Source of the DNA: Desulfobacterales bacterium
GTDB lineage: Bacteria > Desulfobacterota > Desulfobacteria > Desulfobacterales > JAUCGF01
Length of the DNA: 8,765 nucleotides
Direction: 5' to 3'
Assembly (NCBI GenBank): GCA_029940345.1
Contig: JAOZRC010000192.1
Location: forward strand, 1 to 8,765
Both the position numbers and the translations under genes were made by a program. Shown here piece by piece: positions 7,869 through 8,765 of this stretch. Under the pieces are notes generated by a model, which worked only from the letters and a program-made list of their open reading frames with translations, did no database searches and was not told where the DNA came from. Every line of letters starts with the position of its first letter. The stretch's first letter is position 1.

Positions 7869-8710
7869 ACATCCAACATCGAACATCGAACATCGAACGT
7901 TCAATGTTCGACGTTCAAAGAGGTGTGATCTCATTGGTAGGTGCCGGCGGCAAAACGACGCTTATGTTTCGACTGGCCGGGGAATTCGCCCGTGCCGGCG
8001 AAACCGTTCTCACCACGACGACAACCAAAATTTTTTTTCCTTTGCCCCGGCAATCGCGCCATGTTATTATTTCCGAAAATCTGACCGAAATAGTAGAACA
8101 GGCGCATGCATTGTTGCACCAGTCTCATCATGTTACGGCGGCATCCGGCTATTTGCCGGATTATCATAAAAAAAATGGGGCCCGCAAACTGGTCGGTTTT
8201 CAACCGGCGATGATTCAGCGGTTATGGGAAACCGGTCTGTTCCGGCATATACTGGTAGAAGCTGATGGCGCGGCGCAGCGACCGCTCAAAGCGCCGGCGT
8301 CGCATGAACCGGTGTTCCCCCCACAGACCCAAAAGGTGCTGGCCCTGGTCGGTCTGAAGGCGGTGGGAAAACCGCTTAATGAAAAGTGGGTCTTCCGGCC
8401 TGAAATATATTCTCAACTGAGCGGGTTGCCGACCTGTTCGTATTGCCCGGGCACCCCCGTAACGCCGGAATCAGTGGTAACGGTTCTTTTACACCCCAAA
8501 GGTATTTTGCAAGGCTGCCCGGCTGATATTCCATGCGATCTTTTCCTGAATCAGGCCGATGATAAGCACGCATGCGACGCCGGAAGAAAAATCGTGTCAC
8601 TGTTATCAAAACGTAACAACAATCGCTTTGATCAAGTGTGGATCGGTTCATTAAAATTTCAGTATGTTTGGAATAACTTCAAACGTATCCTATTCAAAAA
8701 TTATGGCTAA
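7865..8710 (+). CDS. yqeC: YqeC-family selenium-dependent molybdenum hydroxylase accessory protein
   Basis: A 281-residue protein of the YqeC family, a putative nucleotide-binding accessory factor for selenium-dependent molybdenum hydroxylases; its exact reaction is unproven. Evidence: P-loop-like VGAGGKTT (25-32), a TTTTTKIF block (50-57), the signature VEADGAAQRPLKAPA around 131-145 with Asp134, then VGLKAVGKPL (162-171), FRPE (177-180) and a late LNQADD motif. It is soluble with no signal peptide. ATG 7865 overlaps the regulator's TGA (ATGA), suggesting translational coupling; no strong RBS precedes it. Residues 2-18 are encoded by a heptamer/palindrome repeat and do not resemble the family, whose homology begins near residue 19. 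Alternative in-frame starts are ATG 7904 (residue 14) and GTG 7925 (residue 21); the purine run AAAGAGG (7917-7923) is too close to GTG 7925 to serve it. Usual partners (yqeB, a mocA-like gene, selD, a hydroxylase) are not in the window but could lie downstream. Confidence 0.92.
   Translation: MNIQHRTSNIERSMFDVQRGVISLVGAGGKTTLMFRLAGEFARAGETVLTTTTTKIFFPLPRQSRHVIISENLTEIVEQAHALLHQSHHVTAASGYLPDYHKKNGARKLVGFQPAMIQRLWETGLFRHILVEADGAAQRPLKAPASHEPVFPPQTQKVLALVGLKAVGKPLNEKWVFRPEIYSQLSGLPTCSYCPGTPVTPESVVTVLLHPKGILQGCPADIPCDLFLNQADDKHACDAGRKIVSLLSKRNNNRFDQVWIGSLKFQYVWNNFKRILFKNYG
7868..7916. repeat. Heptamer array and 36-bp palindrome overlapping the yqeC start
   Basis: Four tandem heptamers AACATC(C/G) occupy 7868-7895. 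They run into a palindrome at 7881-7916 whose 18-nt arms pair at 16 of 18 positions with no loop (centre gaacgttc). This is the style of short 'catcgaacatcgaac' dispersed intergenic repeats, from memory and not searched. Here it is translated in the yqeC frame as NIQHRTSNIERSMFDVQ. A stem forming in mRNA at this place would cover the codons right after the yqeC ATG and could damp its translation unless ribosomes arrive from the regulator gene. Confidence 0.75.
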
Positions 8711-8724
8711 ATATAAATCCGGAG

Positions 8725-8754
8725 TGCGAAAGTTAAGCGAAGCGGTCTTTCGCA
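8725..8754. repeat. Hairpin repeat after yqeC, possible terminator
   Basis: A perfect 8-bp stem, tgcgaaag (8725-8732) with ctttcgca (8747-8754), encloses a 14-nt loop containing agcgaagcg, the same 9-mer found at 4-12. It lies 15 nt after the yqeC stop. No T-run follows before the window ends, so it may be a dispersed repeat and not an intrinsic terminator. The element probably continues past the window edge. Confidence 0.6.
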
Positions 8755-8765
8755 AAGTTAGATTG

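Noticed and set aside
7866..7916. TGA read as selenocysteine, with the following palindrome as a SECIS element, next to a selenium-related gene
   Set aside because: Reading through would add only about 19 repeat-encoded codons before TGA at 7926. A receiver/coiled-coil protein has no known use for selenocysteine, and the palindrome has no apical loop of the expected kind.
7881..7916. LexA/SOS-type operator (GAAC-N4-GTTC)
   Set aside because: GAAC and GTTC occur, but not with 4-nt spacing in the right arrangement, and the site lies inside coding sequence downstream of a start codon.
7831..8169. 112-codon + strand frame overlapping the regulator and yqeC
   Set aside because: It is a shifted-frame shadow of two well-supported genes and has no family resemblance.

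Overview
The window reads as chromosomal DNA from a free-living, metabolically versatile bacterium. A deltaproteobacterial lineage (Desulfobacterota, Desulfobacteraceae-like) is my best guess. Three things suggest it: a giant cytoplasmic Ser/Thr-kinase/AAA/GAF/histidine-kinase fusion protein, a YqeC-type selenium/molybdenum-hydroxylase accessory gene, and several kinds of palindromic dispersed repeat. The lineage is inferred from style only; no rRNA or marker gene is present.

Layout. Positions 1-890 hold no convincing gene. They carry a series of palindromic elements: a REP-like palindrome (1-67), an AT-only inverted repeat (312-337), a 198-bp mirror-symmetric array of six 3-nt-loop hairpins (495-692), and a strong 24-bp-arm hairpin with extra flanking arms (709-808). 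Positions 921-7397 encode one 2158-residue signalling protein. Positions 7404-7868 encode a small response regulator with a receiver domain and a coiled-coil tail. Positions 7865-8710 encode a YqeC-family GTP/ATP-binding-type protein whose start codon overlaps the regulator's stop codon (ATGA). The first codons of that gene lie inside another repeat (a heptamer array plus a 36-bp palindrome, 7868-7916). The window ends in a further hairpin repeat (8725-8754).

How the genes work together. All three genes are on the + strand, with a 6-nt gap and then a 4-nt overlap, so they look like one operon. The large protein should sense cytoplasmic signals through its GAF, PAS and AAA/TPR-like modules. 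It could signal by Ser/Thr phosphorylation and by His-Asp phosphotransfer, either to its own receiver or to the neighbouring stand-alone receiver. No DNA-binding output domain is present in the window. Nothing in the sequence ties the signalling pair to selenium or molybdenum metabolism beyond the tight gene overlap with yqeC.

I see no CRISPR array, tRNA, rRNA, transposase gene or phage gene. The most unusual things here are the symmetric hairpin array and the apparent use of a dispersed repeat as the N-terminal coding sequence of yqeC.
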